From Candidatus Gastranaerophilales bacterium (GTDB taxonomy: Bacteria > Cyanobacteriota > Vampirovibrionia > Gastranaerophilales > Gastranaerophilaceae): DNA of 64,000 bases. The translations under genes were made by a program, and so were the position numbers. Within the stretch, counting starts at the first letter, position 1, and every line of letters begins with the position of its first letter. The notes below the pieces were generated by a model that made no database searches, was not told the DNA's origin, and saw only the letters and a list, made by a program, of their open reading frames with translations. This document shows, in pieces, positions 54,427 to 62,656 of this stretch. Where the stretch lies: positions 1 to 64,000 of the forward strand of contig CANRMD010000005.1 of the NCBI GenBank assembly GCA_947631645.1, in the 5' to 3' direction.

Positions 54427-55866
54427 ATGAAATTATTTAATACATTTTCAAATGCAACGGAGGACTTTAAACCTATAAACGGTAATAAAGTCAGTATGTA
54501 TGTATGCGGTCCGACGGTGTATGATTATCCGCATTTAGGTCATGCAAGATGCTATATTACTTGGGATATGCTATACAGATATCTTAAATTTAAAGGTTAT
54601 GATGTTACATATTGCAGAAATATCACTGATGTTGACGATAAAATTCTTAAAAAGGCAAGGGAAGAAAAAACTACCGCAGAAGTTATTTCAAGAAGATATT
54701 ATGAAATTTTCGCCGAATCAATGAAAAAATTGAACGTATTAAAACCTGATATTGAGCCGTTTGCAACAAAGACTCTGGGTGAAATGATTTCTATTATAAA
54801 AGATTTAATAAAAAATGATTATGCTTATGAAACAGACGGAGATGTTTATTTTAGAGTAAAAAGATTTAAAGACTACGGTAAATTAAGTAAACAGCCTATA
54901 GAAGATTTAATAGCGGGAGCCAGAGTTGAAGCATCAAGTATAAAAGAAGATGTACTTGATTTTGCTCTTTGGAAACGTGATGAAGAATTCGGGTATCCCT
55001 CTCCTTGGGGAAAAGGCAGACCCGGATGGCATATTGAATGCAGTGCAATGTCAAGAAAGCATTTAGGTAAAACTATTGATATTCACGCCGGCGGGGCTGA
55101 TTTGATTTTCCCTCATCATGAAAATGAAATAGCACAATCAGAATGTGCAAACGGATGTAAGTTTGTTAATTATTGGCTGCATAACGGTTTTGTTACAATT
55201 AACAAAGAAAAAATGTCTAAATCACTGAAAAACTTTGTTACTATTGACGATATGCTTGCTAATTATGATGCAAATACAATAAGACTTTTTATTCTTACAA
55301 ATCACTACAGAATGCCGGTTGAATTTTCTTCTGAAGCCTTAGATGGGGCAAAATCAGGTTGGAAACGTATTCAAACCGCTATTAATGAAGTTATAAAGTA
55401 TGTGGGTCGGGATAAACTCATTGATGTAAAAGATACTGATGAAATAAAAAACTTTACCTCTGCTATGGATGAAGATTTAAACACCTCAAAAGCACTTGCC
55501 GTTATTTTTGATGCGGTTACAAAGGCTAATAAAGCGGTAAATGAAAATGATTTAAACTCAGCTGTAAAATATGCTTCAATACTCACTTTGTTGACTGATG
55601 TAATAGGCTTTAAAATTGAAAAAGAAAGATTAAATGAAGAAGAACTTCAAAACAGATTAAATTCAATTGTTAATGAAATGGAATTTTTAACCTCTGAAGA
55701 TAAAAACTTAAAAGGTTATTCTTTAATGGAAAAAATAATTGAATACAGAAATATTGCAAGAAAAGAGAAAAATTGGGCAATTGCCGATAAGGTAAGAACT
55801 TTATTGGACGGTATAAATATTATTTTGAAAGATACAAAAGAAACAACAAATTGGGAAGAAAAATAA
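54427..55866 (+). CDS. cysS: Cysteinyl-tRNA synthetase
   Basis: This 479-residue class I synthetase has HLGH at 36-39, KMSKS near 262, zinc-binding CGPT at 27-30 and the HIECSAMS region, and family block DIHAGGADLIFPHHENE (part of a longer match). Length is normal for the family. Its 5' end lies behind the masking hairpin; the transcript ends at two downstream structures. Confidence 0.97.
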   Translation: MKLFNTFSNATEDFKPINGNKVSMYVCGPTVYDYPHLGHARCYITWDMLYRYLKFKGYDVTYCRNITDVDDKILKKAREEKTTAEVISRRYYEIFAESMKKLNVLKPDIEPFATKTLGEMISIIKDLIKNDYAYETDGDVYFRVKRFKDYGKLSKQPIEDLIAGARVEASSIKEDVLDFALWKRDEEFGYPSPWGKGRPGWHIECSAMSRKHLGKTIDIHAGGADLIFPHHENEIAQSECANGCKFVNYWLHNGFVTINKEKMSKSLKNFVTIDDMLANYDANTIRLFILTNHYRMPVEFSSEALDGAKSGWKRIQTAINEVIKYVGRDKLIDVKDTDEIKNFTSAMDEDLNTSKALAVIFDAVTKANKAVNENDLNSAVKYASILTLLTDVIGFKIEKERLNEEELQNRLNSIVNEMEFLTSEDKNLKGYSLMEKIIEYRNIARKEKNWAIADKVRTLLDGINIILKDTKETTNWEEK

Positions 55867-55873
55867 GGAACTT

Positions 55874-55972
55874 TTTTATTACCCGACTGTCATAGATAAT
55901 GAGAGAGGGTAATAAAAGGGAGTATGAATGCAAGAAAGGACACAGGCTCCTCAAGCCGCGTCCTTTGTTTTT
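55874..55972 (+). terminator. Two hairpins after cysS, the second a terminator
   Basis: TTTTATTACCC (55874-55884) pairs with GGGTAATAAAA (55907-55917) around a 22-nt loop. A second hairpin (AAAGGAC 55935-55941 with GTCCTTT 55960-55966, plus an inner GGCT/AGCC) is followed by TGTTTTT. The second fits an intrinsic terminator. The first may be a 3'-end structure or part of a small RNA. Confidence 0.6.
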
Positions 55973-55996
55973 CTATTAACACATAAAACGTAAATA

Positions 55997-56092
55997 CTAG
56001 TGAGCTTCGCCTCTTTTTTCAAACATAGAAGGTAATGCAATAAGTAAGAAGTACATCAATGCCCCGAATAATAATAAATAAAGACCATCCAT
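55997..56092 (-). CDS. 31-residue membrane protein
   Basis: A short frame on the minus strand encodes MDGLYLLLFGALMYFLLIAL plus PSMFEKRGEAH. It is one transmembrane helix with a charged C-terminal tail. AGAGGA precedes the ATG at good spacing. It resembles in shape the small subunits of membrane complexes such as KdpF or CydX, but I cannot assign it to either. It is the only gene in the ~310-bp gap between cysS and the zinc-ribbon gene. Confidence 0.65.
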   Translation of the reverse strand: MDGLYLLLFGALMYFLLIALPSMFEKRGEAH

Positions 56093-56182
56093 AACACTAT
56101 TCCTCTATTAAATAATAACCACATTTATAATATTCCACAAATTACTTTTTCTTAAACATTGATATATAATATTGAGGTAAAT

Positions 56183-56515
56183 ATGGAAAAATCAGTACTA
56201 AAAAAGTTATTTTCAGGATTATGCTGCAATGTATGCAAGCATGATTTTGATGAAGATGCAATTTTTATAAAAAGAGAAGAAAAAGATTTATTGGTTTTGC
56301 AAATTGTATGCCCTGAATGCGGAAAAAGCTTTGGTATGGCACTTTTAGGGCTTGGAGGTTTTGCATTAAAATCTGATTTAAAAGATGATGCACTTGAAAT
56401 TCAACCGACCCCCATGCCTATTTCTTACGACGATGTTTTAGATGCTCATCAATTTATTGATAAACTCGAAAAAGATTGGTCTAAATATATTCCTGATGAA
56501 CTTAAGAATATTTGA
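56183..56515 (+). CDS. Zinc-ribbon protein of unknown function
   Basis: The 110-residue product has two CxxC knuckles (CNVC near 18-21 and CPEC near 50-53) that probably bind one zinc or a small cluster. I placed the start at 56183 with TGAGG upstream; a TTG 24 bp earlier is the alternative. The C-terminal half is acidic and helical (DAHQFIDKLEKDW). It is convergent with the next gene. Confidence 0.75.
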   Translation: MEKSVLKKLFSGLCCNVCKHDFDEDAIFIKREEKDLLVLQIVCPECGKSFGMALLGLGGFALKSDLKDDALEIQPTPMPISYDDVLDAHQFIDKLEKDWSKYIPDELKNI

Positions 56516-56520
56516 TATTA

Positions 56521-58200
56521 CTATAGGCTTTTATTTTCATCAATTTTATAATTAGTGGTTTTTATTACTTCAAGAAAATCAGACCATTTTTTTTGTTTTA
56601 TTTCATTGGATAAATTTGTATCTTTAAATTCTACTGCATAAGAAAAATCGTTTTCTTTTGTAATTTTAAGTCCGTATTTTTCGCAATTTTTGTAAACATA
56701 ACTGTTTTTCATTAAAGCATATTGCCCCGGACTTATTGTAACGTATTGAATTACTGATTTTAAAAATTTAATTGTTTCGTTTATTTCTTCAACTGTTTCT
56801 GTCGGAAAATTAACTATTATTCCTGCCATATTTGATATACCTGTTTCATAACATGTTTTTAAAATATGAGGTACATTCTCTAAATTGATTCCTTTGTTCA
56901 TTTTATCAAGAACGGATTGACAGCCTGATTCCAGCCCCCAATATATTGATCTTAAACCTGATTTATAAAGTTTTTTGATTAATTCATCCGAAAATTCTTT
57001 TTCAAACCTTGCAAAAATTGTATAATAAATATTTAAATTTTCTTTTATTATTTCATCAGCTAATTTATTAAGATATGCAGGGGATAACGCATCATCTTGA
57101 AATTGTATCCAACCATGTTGAGGATATTTTTGTATGATTTCTTTAATATCTTTGATGACTTTTGAAGGTGTTTTTATTTGATATTTATCATATTTAGAAC
57201 CTAAGCTGCAAAAAGTGCATTTGCCCCAATAACATCCTTTAGAATTTATTATATAAATATTAGCCCTTTTAAATAAATATTCGTCGAAGTTAATACCATC
57301 AAAGGACATATTTGCCAAATTATTTATATTCTTTATTCTTTTAGGTTCTGTATTAATTATTACATTTTTTTTATTTTTATACATAATTCCGTTGACATTT
57401 TTACAGGGGGTTCTGTTTTCAATAGATTTTAACAATTGAATAATAGATTCTTCTCCGTCGCCAAACATTATCGAATCGCAAAAATTATTTAAAATTTTAG
57501 GATTGTTATATATGTCTTGCGGCTTTATATAATTTCCGCCAATTGTTATGTGACTTTTTGTCCTGATTTTTAAAAGTTTTGATAAAGTTAAAGCAGGTAT
57601 TAATGCCCCTATAAATGGTATTGTTATTGCGATTAAATCATATTTTTCTTTTCTTATTTCTTTTTTTATTATTTCTTCAAAAAATTCTACAAATATATTT
57701 TTTTCTTTATTTTTTGTAATTTCTTGTATATATTGATAATCAGGACTAAAATCTAAAAAACTGTTTTCGAAATTACTTAATTTGTTAATTTTGAAATTTT
57801 TATACTTTAAAGTTATAAAGTTTAATGCTGAATTTATTGTATCTTCAGCTTTATCAAATTCTTCATTTCCATATAATGCTTCACTATATATTTGCAATGA
57901 ATTTTGTATATTATTAATAATAAATTCAGCTTCTTGTTCATCGTATTTTATCTTTTGTTTATCATACTGATTTTTTGTTTTTTCAATAAAATCTTTTGAT
58001 AATATTTTTCTAAAAAATTTAATATTTAAGTCTAAATTTTTTGCTTTATAACTCTCCCCGGCAGGTGCAAATGCTTTTATCTGACCTAAAAGTACCGGCA
58101 TTGCAATATATATAGTTTTAGGATCCAGTAATGGAGGTGTAATTAATAAACAATTAATCTTTTTCGTTTTTTTAATTTTACCTAATAATTTTACGAGCAT
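56521..58200 (-). CDS. B12-binding-type radical SAM protein
   Basis: The 559-residue protein has an N-terminal cobalamin-binding-like domain (LLITPPLLDPKTIYIAMPVLLG, then ITIPFIGALIPALTLSKLL and ITIGGNYIKPQ). The radical SAM core follows with GCYWGKCTFC near residue 326, a Cx4Cx2C spacing seen in part of this class. YWGLESGCQSVLDKM and GIIVNFPTET complete the barrel. Such enzymes often methylate or rearrange lipids or secondary metabolites; the substrate is unknown. AAGGAG precedes the ATG, 42 bp after the SpoIID-domain gene. Confidence 0.87.
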   Translation of the reverse strand: MLVKLLGKIKKTKKINCLLITPPLLDPKTIYIAMPVLLGQIKAFAPAGESYKAKNLDLNIKFFRKILSKDFIEKTKNQYDKQKIKYDEQEAEFIINNIQNSLQIYSEALYGNEEFDKAEDTINSALNFITLKYKNFKINKLSNFENSFLDFSPDYQYIQEITKNKEKNIFVEFFEEIIKKEIRKEKYDLIAITIPFIGALIPALTLSKLLKIRTKSHITIGGNYIKPQDIYNNPKILNNFCDSIMFGDGEESIIQLLKSIENRTPCKNVNGIMYKNKKNVIINTEPKRIKNINNLANMSFDGINFDEYLFKRANIYIINSKGCYWGKCTFCSLGSKYDKYQIKTPSKVIKDIKEIIQKYPQHGWIQFQDDALSPAYLNKLADEIIKENLNIYYTIFARFEKEFSDELIKKLYKSGLRSIYWGLESGCQSVLDKMNKGINLENVPHILKTCYETGISNMAGIIVNFPTETVEEINETIKFLKSVIQYVTISPGQYALMKNSYVYKNCEKYGLKITKENDFSYAVEFKDTNLSNEIKQKKWSDFLEVIKTTNYKIDENKSL

Positions 58201-58242
58201 AAATAAAAAAACTCCTTAAATATTTATTATAATCGAAATTTA

Positions 58243-59115
58243 TTAAATATTCCAGTTTTGACTGAGTTTAGCAAATTTAAAATCTTTATAATAGTAGTTT
58301 AATATTTGAAAAGCATTGTATCCTTGAGCTGCAAGATTGTTAGCCCCTGTTTGGCTCATGCCGACTCCGTGCCCGTTTTTCTTTGTACCGGAATCAAAAG
58401 AATATACCGATTTTAAGAAAGAACTGCCTGAATTCCAAACTTTGGTTTGTCCGCCCGAGCTGGCATGATAGTATGTTGGTAAAACTCTTTTATCCTGTAC
58501 AAGAACAATTCCTCTTGTATCATCAACTGCTCTTGAGGTTGTGGCTTTTTCGGCACTTGCACCGCCGTATACTTGATCGGCAGTAGTATCAACAAGGTCA
58601 AAACCCTTTGATGCATGTTTACCGGCGGCTCTTGTGGCTACCGCATAACTCCTTGCTGCAATTGCTTGTGCCCTTAGTGCTTCCGTATTCCATCTTGACG
58701 GCATTTCTGACGGAACTACCCCTTTTAAATAGTCTTCTAAAGGAAGCTGATTTATCAGTGTTGCACCGTAGTTGCCCCAATTATATATTATAAACTCACC
58801 TCTATACCAGGCTCTTTTTGCACACAAAAAACCCTGAGTTTTTGTTCTGATTAATATTTCATTTGTTTTGAGTCCTACTTCTTTTTTGTTTATTATTATA
58901 GCCAGTTCGTTTCCTTTTGATTTAATATGATAAACTTTCATGGGGCTGATTTGATACAAAAGCTTATCATTAGCTGTATCATATATTTCACCGTATACGG
59001 ATGATGCGATTTTTATCTCTTTCTGATTTGTTTGCAGCCCGATTTTTATTGCCTCGGCTCGCAAACTGATGCAAATAATTATTAGTACAGAAAGTATTAT
59101 TCTTCTGATTAGCAT
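58243..59115 (-). CDS. SpoIID/LytB-domain protein
   Basis: The 290-residue protein has a signal peptide (IILSVLIIICISLRAEA) and the SpoIID core: LPLEDYLKGVVPSEMPS, LRAQAIAARSYA and HASSGGQT, then GHGVGMSQTGAN. In sporulators SpoIID is a lytic transglycosylase; here it is presumably for general peptidoglycan remodelling, since nothing else suggests sporulation. It is probably cotranscribed with the B12-type radical SAM gene. Confidence 0.9.
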   Translation of the reverse strand: MLIRRIILSVLIIICISLRAEAIKIGLQTNQKEIKIASSVYGEIYDTANDKLLYQISPMKVYHIKSKGNELAIIINKKEVGLKTNEILIRTKTQGFLCAKRAWYRGEFIIYNWGNYGATLINQLPLEDYLKGVVPSEMPSRWNTEALRAQAIAARSYAVATRAAGKHASKGFDLVDTTADQVYGGASAEKATTSRAVDDTRGIVLVQDKRVLPTYYHASSGGQTKVWNSGSSFLKSVYSFDSGTKKNGHGVGMSQTGANNLAAQGYNAFQILNYYYKDFKFAKLSQNWNI

Positions 59116-59242
59116 ATCCCCATTTCAAACTTATATTTGTAAACATAATATCATATAAATGATTTCAAAGACAAAAGTTCATTCAAACGGAGGAGAAAGG
59201 TATAAATAAAATCATTTATTTCCACCATAAATACGGGGTAAA

Positions 59243-59271
59243 TTGACTTTCAATATATTATCATTAAGTAT
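59243..59271 (+). promoter_or_regulatory. Possible promoter of the flagellar operon
   Basis: TTGACT at 59243-59248 is followed after ~16-17 bp by TAAGTAT, a poor -10 box. It lies just before the first flagellar gene. No flagellar sigma-type (TAAA...GCCGATAA) sequence is evident. Confidence 0.35.
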
Positions 59272-59291
59272 GAGTAAAAAAGGGAAAGTAT

Positions 59292-59984
59292 ATGCTAAAC
59301 GGCGGTGTACATTTTACAGAAAGAGGAATAGTTCAAAATATCAGAGCCATGAGAATGCAGATGGCTCTTATGGGAATAGCTAATGAGAACATTACGGGTT
59401 TTGATAAAATTGGTTATCAAAGAAAAATCCCGGTTGTTTCTTCTTTCGCCGAATTTATAGGTGAAGATGCAATTTCAACTACGACTGATGATTCGGTTGG
59501 CAGATTGGGACTTACAAATAATCCTTTAGATTTTGCTCTTGCCGAAAAAGGATATTTTCAAATTTTGACAAAAGAGGGTATCCAATTAACTCGTGACGGT
59601 CGTTTTAAAATGAATAAAAACGGAGAAATTCTTTCGCTTGACGGCAGTAAAGTATTAGACAATATGGGTAATCCTATAATTCTTCCGTTAGTCCCAGAAA
59701 GTATTGAAGATATATCTGTTGATTTAAACGGTGTTGTAAAGGTTTTTAATAAAAAAACAAGAAAATTGGAAACTGCGGGTACATTAGGTATTGTTACACA
59801 AGATGGAGTTGCCGTAATGGCTCCGAATGTTCGACAAAGGTACAGTGAATTTTCAAATGTAAATTTGCAGACGGAATTTATGGAAGCAATGCTTTATCCA
59901 AAAACTTTTGAGGCAAACAGACAACTGTTTCAAATACAGAATTCAAATTTACAAAGAGTAATATCGGCACTTGCAGGAAGCTAG
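59292..59984 (+). CDS. Flagellar basal-body rod/hook protein, FlgF/FlgG type
   Basis: The 230-residue axial protein has the N-terminal rod-type helix (MRMQMALMGIANENITGFDKI), central LTRDGRFKMNKNGEILSLDG, and C-terminal helix (NVNLQTEFMEAMLYPKTFEANRQLFQ, in part). FlgF versus FlgG cannot be decided from this alone. AAAGGGAAAG precedes the ATG; the next gene begins 11 bp after its stop. Confidence 0.87.
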   Translation: MLNGGVHFTERGIVQNIRAMRMQMALMGIANENITGFDKIGYQRKIPVVSSFAEFIGEDAISTTTDDSVGRLGLTNNPLDFALAEKGYFQILTKEGIQLTRDGRFKMNKNGEILSLDGSKVLDNMGNPIILPLVPESIEDISVDLNGVVKVFNKKTRKLETAGTLGIVTQDGVAVMAPNVRQRYSEFSNVNLQTEFMEAMLYPKTFEANRQLFQIQNSNLQRVISALAGS

Positions 59985-59995
59985 AAAGGTTTTAG

Positions 59996-60706
59996 ATGAC
60001 ACTTCAAGGTATTATAAATAAAGGTATAGTTAACGCAGAATTCCAATTTGAAAAAATGGGATATATATCTACTAATGTTTCGAACTATAATACAAACGGA
60101 TATAAAAATGTAAGATTTGAACAAATGCTTGATGAAAACGGTTTCTTGTCGGGTGTTGAAAGAACTGATTACTCCCCCGGTGCTATTCAAAGAACCGACA
60201 GAGAATTTGATGTCGCAATCGACGGTATTGGTTTTATTCCTGTTACATCGACTACGGGAGAAGTTTCTTATACAAGAGAAGGCTCTTTTAAAGTGGATAA
60301 GGACGGATATCTGATTACTAATGACGGATATCTTGTCGGTGACGGAATACAAATACCCATAAACTATGATAACCTTGTTATCAGAGAAAACGGTGACGTG
60401 GAAATATTTAATAAAGACGGTTCGGGTAAAGAGTATTTGGGTAATATTCCGTTAGTAAATTTTCAAAATGTTGAGGGTTTGAAAAAAGGCGATAATAACA
60501 AATATTATATTACGGCAGAATCGGGTGAACCGATACTTTTAAAAGACCATACAAGATTTAAACAGGGAAATATAGAAGTTACTAACGTAGATATGATGAA
60601 TGAAGTTAATTCAATATTAAGATTGAATGCTTCAATGCTTGCAAGTTTTAAAGTATTGCAAACAATAAATGATATGTATTCAAAAGCATTACAGCTAAAT
60701 CAATAA
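59996..60706 (+). CDS. Flagellar basal-body rod protein, FlgG/FlgF type
   Basis: The 236-residue paralogue of the preceding gene has IINKGIVNAEFQFEKMGYIS at the N-terminus, VSYTREGSFKVDKDGYLITN in the middle, and VTNVDMMNEVNSILRLNASM at the C-terminus. The pair likely form the distal rod. GAAAGG precedes the ATG. Confidence 0.87.
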   Translation: MTLQGIINKGIVNAEFQFEKMGYISTNVSNYNTNGYKNVRFEQMLDENGFLSGVERTDYSPGAIQRTDREFDVAIDGIGFIPVTSTTGEVSYTREGSFKVDKDGYLITNDGYLVGDGIQIPINYDNLVIRENGDVEIFNKDGSGKEYLGNIPLVNFQNVEGLKKGDNNKYYITAESGEPILLKDHTRFKQGNIEVTNVDMMNEVNSILRLNASMLASFKVLQTINDMYSKALQLNQ

Positions 60707-60718
60707 GAAGGTGAGTAA

Positions 60719-61069
60719 ATGATACAACCGAATAATCCTATAGGAAGAACATTAAATGCACTTGATTTGATTGCACAAAGGCAGAAGGCTTTGTCATCAA
60801 ACCTTGCAAATATGGATACGCCTAACTATAAAAGAAAAGATATATCATTTACACAGTATTTAGGCGGAACGGCAAATCCGTTAGAAACTGCACTTGCGGC
60901 AAAAATGGGACCGTCACCTGTGAGTGTCGAGACAAGTGATGAAAAAGTTGACCCTGCAACGGAATTATCCGAAATGCAGAAAAATTCATTGTTGTTTACG
61001 GTAGCGGCAAGAAGAATGACATCTATAATTACCGAAATGAGAACAGTAATAAATATGGGTAACAGCTAA
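60719..61069 (+). CDS. flgB: Flagellar proximal rod protein FlgB
   Basis: The 116-residue protein has the family motif SSNLANMDTPNYKRKDISF near 30 and a C-terminal SLLFTVAARRMTSIITEMRT helix. AAGGTGAG precedes the ATG. Its stop overlaps the flgC start. Confidence 0.92.
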   Translation: MIQPNNPIGRTLNALDLIAQRQKALSSNLANMDTPNYKRKDISFTQYLGGTANPLETALAAKMGPSPVSVETSDEKVDPATELSEMQKNSLLFTVAARRMTSIITEMRTVINMGNS

Positions 61070-61512
61070 TGGGTATATTAAGTGCAATGAATATAGGCTG
61101 TGACGGCCTGAGAGTACATGGTATGAGGTTGGATATCCACTCAAAAAATATTGCTAATATGGATACTCCTAACTATGAAAGAAAGATACCTCTTATTGTA
61201 TCTACGGACAGAAGCTCTTTTTTAAGTATTATGAATCAGATGAGAGAGTCTGTATTTGGGGCGGGTACGCTTCCTTATTCTTCAGGCAGTGTTGCGATGT
61301 CAGGAGTTGTTGAAGATCCTACATTAGGAGATAAATTGTATAAGCCGGGACACCCTGATGCTGATGAAAACGGATACATAAGAGCATCAAATGTTGATCC
61401 TCTCGTTGAAATAACAGATGCTACAATGGCACAGAGAGCCTATGAGGCAAGCTTAGCTATAATTACAATGACAAAAGCAATGGCGGACAGGGCAGCATCA
61501 ATCGGAAGTTAG
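61069..61512 (+). CDS. flgC: Flagellar proximal rod protein FlgC
   Basis: The 147-residue protein has HSKNIANMDTPNYERKIP near 28, the typical GHPDADENGYIRASNVDP-like segment, and the C-terminal AQRAYEASLAIITMTKAM helix. It is coupled to flgB by TAATG overlap. Confidence 0.93.
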   Translation: MGILSAMNIGCDGLRVHGMRLDIHSKNIANMDTPNYERKIPLIVSTDRSSFLSIMNQMRESVFGAGTLPYSSGSVAMSGVVEDPTLGDKLYKPGHPDADENGYIRASNVDPLVEITDATMAQRAYEASLAIITMTKAMADRAASIGS

Positions 61513-61534
61513 TATTTTTAAAGGGTAGTGTGTA

Positions 61535-62218
61535 ATGTTTACGGGTATAATTCAAAATTTATTAAATTCATCAGGACAAGCTAATGCTATAAAACGTGCT
61601 CAACAGATAGATACTTATGTTCAAAGTCAGCTAAAACCCGAACAGCCAGAAGGTGTTGAATTTAAAACATTTGAAGATGTATTAAATTCATCTTTAAACG
61701 TACATACAAGATTTAATACTAAATCAACTCCAAATTCAGTAAAATTCGGAAATTTAACAACAACAAAAACAGATAATATTGGAAGATATACCGATGATGA
61801 TATATCCGCAATTTCATACTCTCAACAGTCACGAAGTGCTGAAAAATCTCATATCAAAGAGTTAGTATCAAGAATAGCCAGAAAACACGGAATTGATGAA
61901 AATTTGGTAAATGCTGTTATAAAACAAGAATCAGGTTTTAATCCGAAAGCAAAATCATCTGCCGGGGCTCAAGGTCTTATGCAATTAATGCCCTCTACCT
62001 CACGTGCGTTAGGTGTAACAGACCCTTATAACCCGGTACAAAATGTGGATGGCGGAGTAAGATATTTAAAAAGTATGATTGACAGATATAACGGAAATAT
62101 AGTTTTAGGCCTTGCCGCATACAACGCCGGTCCCGGTAATGTTGACAAATATGACGGTATTCCTCCATTTAGCGAAACTCAAAATTATGTAAAAAGTATT
62201 TTAGCTAATTATTTATAA
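61535..62218 (+). CDS. Lytic transglycosylase (SLT domain) in the flagellar operon
   Basis: The 227-residue protein has an N-terminal ~100 residues without clear family resemblance, then a Slt/MltE-type domain: KQESGFNPKAKSSAGAQGLMQ with catalytic E132, and NVDGGVRYLKSM, then GLAAYNAGPGNV. It lacks an obvious signal peptide, as expected if exported through the flagellar apparatus. It probably opens peptidoglycan for the rod, the job of FlgJ elsewhere. Confidence 0.9.
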   Translation: MFTGIIQNLLNSSGQANAIKRAQQIDTYVQSQLKPEQPEGVEFKTFEDVLNSSLNVHTRFNTKSTPNSVKFGNLTTTKTDNIGRYTDDDISAISYSQQSRSAEKSHIKELVSRIARKHGIDENLVNAVIKQESGFNPKAKSSAGAQGLMQLMPSTSRALGVTDPYNPVQNVDGGVRYLKSMIDRYNGNIVLGLAAYNAGPGNVDKYDGIPPFSETQNYVKSILANYL

Positions 62219-62234
62219 ACGAAAGGTATAATAT

Positions 62235-62576
62235 ATGATTGAAAACAGATTAATTCCGAATGTTAATATTTTTTCAGATGTTGCTTCAGCAATACCTGTT
62301 GGTGATTTTTCAAAAAAAGGATTTGGATTGGATGCTCTTAATGAGTCTGACGGTACAAGTTTTAAAAATGTTCTTTCGGGAATGATTACAAATTTAAATA
62401 ATGAAATTGATAAACCCGATCAATTATTAAATGAACAAATGATGGGAAATCCTGATGTTGATATCCATGATGTTGTTACTGCGATGGCAAAAGCAGAACT
62501 CGGTATCAGCCTTGCTACTCAAATGACTTCTAAAGTTGTTAATGCTTATACTTCCGTTATGCAAATTTCAATATAA
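62235..62576 (+). CDS. fliE: Flagellar hook-basal body protein FliE
   Basis: The 113-residue protein joins the MS ring to the rod. It has SFKNVLSGMITNLNNEIDKP, NPDVDIHDVVTAMAKAELG and QMTSKVVNAYTSVMQISI, the family's C-terminal helix. GAAAGG precedes the ATG. Confidence 0.92.
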   Translation: MIENRLIPNVNIFSDVASAIPVGDFSKKGFGLDALNESDGTSFKNVLSGMITNLNNEIDKPDQLLNEQMMGNPDVDIHDVVTAMAKAELGISLATQMTSKVVNAYTSVMQISI

Positions 62577-62656
62577 TAACAAGTGTAAAGTTGTTACCTT
62601 AAATAAAAAAAAATAGTATAATATCAAGTAAGTTTTAGTATGAAGATTAGGGATTT

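Noticed and set aside
44914-55916. Shared CCCGACTGTC (44914, 55882) and GAGAGGGTAATAAA (46117, 55903) around ruvB and after cysS
   Set aside because: Matches of 10-14 bp in AT-rich DNA are expected by chance in 64 kb, and the second includes an ordinary ribosome site.
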